Shown: one piece after another, positions 61,663-64,000 of the stretch | Layout of the letters: each line of letters starts with the position of its first letter | Position numbering within the stretch: the first letter of the stretch is position 1 | Program-made: the position numbers and the translations under genes | DNA from: an uncultured Pelagibacteraceae bacterium | Lineage (GTDB): Bacteria > Pseudomonadota > Alphaproteobacteria > Pelagibacterales > Pelagibacteraceae | Direction of reading: 5' to 3' | NCBI GenBank assembly: GCA_902610515.1 | Contig: CACLVZ010000005.1 | Location: 56,461-120,460, forward strand | Length of the DNA: 64,000 nucleotides | Notes under the pieces: model-generated | Told to the model about the DNA's origin: nothing | The model's input: the letters and a program-made list of their open reading frames with translations, nothing else | Database searches by the model: none

Positions 61663-62265
61663 TTAATATAGATTTTGAGCTGCTACCATCGATAACAACA
61701 TTGGAAAAGAGAGAAGAGTATTTGCTCTAGAAAAAAGCATAGCTGTTCTAGCCGACTTAGTTTTTTCTTCAGGTGTCGAGTCAACTATTCCTAAAGCCTT
61801 CTTTTGATTAGGCCAGATTACAAACCATACATTGTAAGCCATTATTATTCCAAGCCACATGCCAACACCAATGGCTGTAGTTTTAGGATTATCACTTCCA
61901 ATTCCTAGCGTCATCGCTTGATGAGCATATCCTTGTAAATAGGAGACTATTAATCCTGTTATTATCGTACCTAATGCTGCCCATCTAAACCAAAATAATG
62001 CTTTAGGTGCTATTACCTTTCCAATCGCAGGTTTTTGTTCATCTGGAATATTAGGCATTGATGGAATCTGAACAAAATTAAAATACCAAAGCAAACCTAT
62101 CCACATTATTCCTGTAAGCACATGCAAATACCTAAATAACCAACTAAAAAAATATCTATCAAAAACAAATCCATCACCAAAAAAATGCAAGCCTAAAAGT
62201 AATAAAAATGCAATACCTAATGATAGGTGAACAGTTTTTGATAATGATTGTAAGATATTTGTCAT
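61663..62265 (-). CDS. PuuD-like membrane protein (urate hydroxylase N-terminal domain)
   Basis: A 200-residue membrane protein with five or so hydrophobic segments: LHLSLGIAFLLLLGLHFFGDG, FSWLFRYLHVLTGIMWIGLLWYFNFVQIPSMP, RWAALGTIITGLIVSYLQG and others. This is the membrane domain of the PuuD family (DUF989), in which a b-type cytochrome domain is fused to a C-terminal cytochrome c. The c-domain is missing (no CXXCH), so only the membrane half is present. Widespread in SAR11 in this short form. A urate-related role cannot be assumed from the short form. Confidence 0.72.
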   Translation of the reverse strand: MTNILQSLSKTVHLSLGIAFLLLLGLHFFGDGFVFDRYFFSWLFRYLHVLTGIMWIGLLWYFNFVQIPSMPNIPDEQKPAIGKVIAPKALFWFRWAALGTIITGLIVSYLQGYAHQAMTLGIGSDNPKTTAIGVGMWLGIIMAYNVWFVIWPNQKKALGIVDSTPEEKTKSARTAMLFSRANTLLSFPMLLSMVAAQNLY

Positions 62266-62291
62266 TAATTTTTATACCATAAATTATATTT

Positions 62292-64000
62292 TTAAGCAGT
62301 CTTTTTCATTGAGCCATTTCCTATAATTTCCCTAATAAATTTACCAGTATAACTATCTTTTACGTTTGAAACTTTTTCAGGAGTTCCTTCAGCAATAATT
62401 TTTCCTCCATTGATTCCCCCCTCTGGACCCATATCTATTATATGATCTGCTGTTTTTATTACATCTAGATTATGCTCAATTACAACCACTGTATTCCCAG
62501 TATTTGCAAAGGCTTGCAATATTTCTAATAATTTTTTTATATCATGTGAGTGTAGCCCAGTAGTTGGCTCATCTAAAATATACAAAGTTCTACCAGTCGG
62601 TCTTTTTGATAATTCTTTTGCTAGTTTTATTCGTTGAGCTTCACCACCTGATAGTGTGGTAGCTTGTTGACCAATTTTCATATATCCAAGTCCAACGTGT
62701 TTAAGAGTTATTAATTTTGACTTTATACTTTGGATATTTTCAAAGAATTCACATCCTTCATCAACTGTCATATCTAGTACATCAGCAATGTTCTTATTTT
62801 TAAATCTAATTTCTAAGGTTTCTCTATTATATCTTGCACCTTTACATGTATCACAGGGTATAAAAACATCAGGTAAAAAATGCATTTCATAAGTTAACAC
62901 ACCATCACCCTCACAAGTTTCACATCTGCCACCTTTAACATTAAAAGAATATCTTCCAACTTTATATCCTCTAGCTTTTGATTCTGGTAAATTAGCGAAC
63001 CATTCTCTGATTGGACCAAATGCACCAGTATATGTAGCCGGGTTTGATCTTGGGGTTCTTCCAATAGGTGATTGATCAATATCAATAATTTTGTCAATCA
63101 ATTCAGTGCCTTTAAAACCTGTAAAAGCTTTTGGTACTTTTCGACTCTTATTTTTATTTAGCATCAAATTAAATGCATTATATAGAGTATGAAGTATTAA
63201 AGTGGACTTACCACTTCCTGAAACTCCAGTGACACAAGTAAATGTTCCAACAGGAATTTTTAGATTTACCTTTTTTAAATTATTACCACTTGCACCACTA
63301 ATCTCAATAAATCTTCCATTTTTTGCAGATCGCCTTTTCTTTGGAATAGGAATAAATTTTTTTCCGGATAAATAATTCCCAGTAATACTTTTTTCATTCT
63401 CTATTATTTTTTCAACAGCTCCTTCAGCAATTATTTGACCTCCCTTTAATCCTGCCTCTGGACCTATATCAATAATATGATCAGAGCTTTCCATTGTCTC
63501 AATATCATGCTCTACAACTATAACAGTATTACCTAAATCTCTTAATTTTTTTAAAGCTGTAATTAACTTTTTGTTGTCTCTTTGATGTAAACCTATTGAA
63601 GGCTCGTCTAAAACATAAAGAACACCGGTCAAACCAGATCCAATTTGAGATGCTAACCTTATTCGTTGAGCTTCTCCACCCGATAATGTGCCTGACTCTC
63701 TAGATAATGTTAAATAATTTAAACCTACATTCAAAAGAAAGTTTAATCTTTCATTTATTTCTTTCAAAATATGCTGAGCTATTTTTTTTTCTTTTTCATT
63801 TAAAACATTTTCTAAATCTGCAAACCATTTTTGAGCCACATCAATAGATTTTTCTGTTACCTCACTGATATTTAACTTATTAATTTTTACACATAGAGCT
63901 TCATCTTTTAATCTCATACCATTGCATTTTTCACAATCCGTCTCACTTTGATATTGAGATATTTCTTCTCTTTTCCATTCACTATCTGTCTCAAGATATC
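62292..64000 (-). CDS. uvrA: Excinuclease ABC subunit A, 3' part
   Basis: The gene runs off the right edge; the frame stays open to position 64000 (the last codons read [31 protein letters not shown], typical UvrA). Visible are the first signature [12 protein letters not shown] and [12 protein letters not shown], then the second ATPase with [15 protein letters not shown], the zinc-finger [29 protein letters not shown], and a second [12 protein letters not shown] with [12 protein letters not shown]. It is the damage-recognition ATPase of nucleotide excision repair. The N-terminal first Walker A and interaction region lie beyond the window. Confidence 0.97.
   Translation of the reverse strand, partial: YLETDSEWKREEISQYQSETDCEKCNGMRLKDEALCVKINKLNISEVTEKSIDVAQKWFADLENVLNEKEKKIAQHILKEINERLNFLLNVGLNYLTLSRESGTLSGGEAQRIRLASQIGSGLTGVLYVLDEPSIGLHQRDNKKLITALKKLRDLGNTVIVVEHDIETMESSDHIIDIGPEAGLKGGQIIAEGAVEKIIENEKSITGNYLSGKKFIPIPKKRRSAKNGRFIEISGASGNNLKKVNLKIPVGTFTCVTGVSGSGKSTLILHTLYNAFNLMLNKNKSRKVPKAFTGFKGTELIDKIIDIDQSPIGRTPRSNPATYTGAFGPIREWFANLPESKARGYKVGRYSFNVKGGRCETCEGDGVLTYEMHFLPDVFIPCDTCKGARYNRETLEIRFKNKNIADVLDMTVDEGCEFFENIQSIKSKLITLKHVGLGYMKIGQQATTLSGGEAQRIKLAKELSKRPTGRTLYILDEPTTGLHSHDIKKLLEILQAFANTGNTVVVIEHNLDVIKTADHIIDMGPEGGINGGKIIAEGTPEKVSNVKDSYTGKFIREIIGNGSMKKTA

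Noticed and set aside
1..64000. CRISPR array, insertion sequence, prophage or toxin-antitoxin module
   Set aside because: I looked for direct repeats with spacers, transposase or integrase motifs and paired small operons and found none; the Coq10-like gene resembles RatA only by fold.

Overview
The window is a gene-dense, AT-rich (about 30% G+C by eye) stretch of an alphaproteobacterial chromosome with streamlined architecture. Genes abut or overlap (ATGA and TAATG junctions throughout), convergent genes share their last few bases, and no gap without a gene exceeds about 205 bases. Gene content and order (ntrYX without ntrBC, the lipA / ispDF / pgpA / cinA block, aapJQMP, fut iron transport, dgt-argS-nagZ-scpAB-tatABC-serS-yajC-secDF) point to a SAR11-type (Pelagibacterales) bacterium. 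Together, pfk, pyk, gap and a glycerol operon imply Embden-Meyerhof glycolysis. From memory that is not typical of the best-known marine SAR11 strains and fits other subclades better, such as subclade III or freshwater LD12. That placement is inference. I see no insertion sequence, prophage, integrase, CRISPR array or rRNA.

Layout. 1-4031: end of ftsB, lipA, a START-domain gene and a small membrane protein, facing ispDF-pgpA-pncC. 4080-10020: ntrY-ntrX and trkA-trkH. 10020-19709: glycerol block (NAD-type G3P dehydrogenase, secreted alpha/beta hydrolase, SHOCT peptide, glpK, glpV, glpSTPQU). 19734-24250: gap, a 57-residue peptide gene, pyk, pfk and a hydratase-like gene. 24516-28506: Fur-box-controlled ferric iron ABC transporter. 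28526-31066: tRNA-Arg, galE, zapE and a cis-CaaD-like tautomerase. 31127-35540: amino acid transporter aapJQMP with palindromes upstream. 35535-37934: cysteine synthase, secreted DUF6134-like protein, XRE regulator, tRNA-Asn, tRNA-Cys. 37963-44189: carbohydrate ABC transporter plus a GH63-like hydrolase. 44221-50873: valS, ilvD, manC, xthA, erpA. 50905-64000: dgt, argS, truncated SPOR-locus gene, nagZ, scpAB, tatABC, serS, yajC, secDF, a PuuD-like membrane protein, and uvrA cut by the window edge.

How it works together: four high-affinity ABC systems (glycerol, iron, amino acids, carbohydrate/compatible solute) feed a compact central metabolism. Glycerol would be imported (GlpSTPQUV), phosphorylated (GlpK), oxidised (GpsA-like) and passed through gap and pyk. 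In three of the four transporters a hairpin separates the binding-protein gene from the membrane and ATPase genes, and the fourth has a nested stem at the same place. The most unusual single gene is the tautomerase at 30623-31066, which keeps all six residues known to be needed for cis-3-chloroacrylate dehalogenase chemistry.
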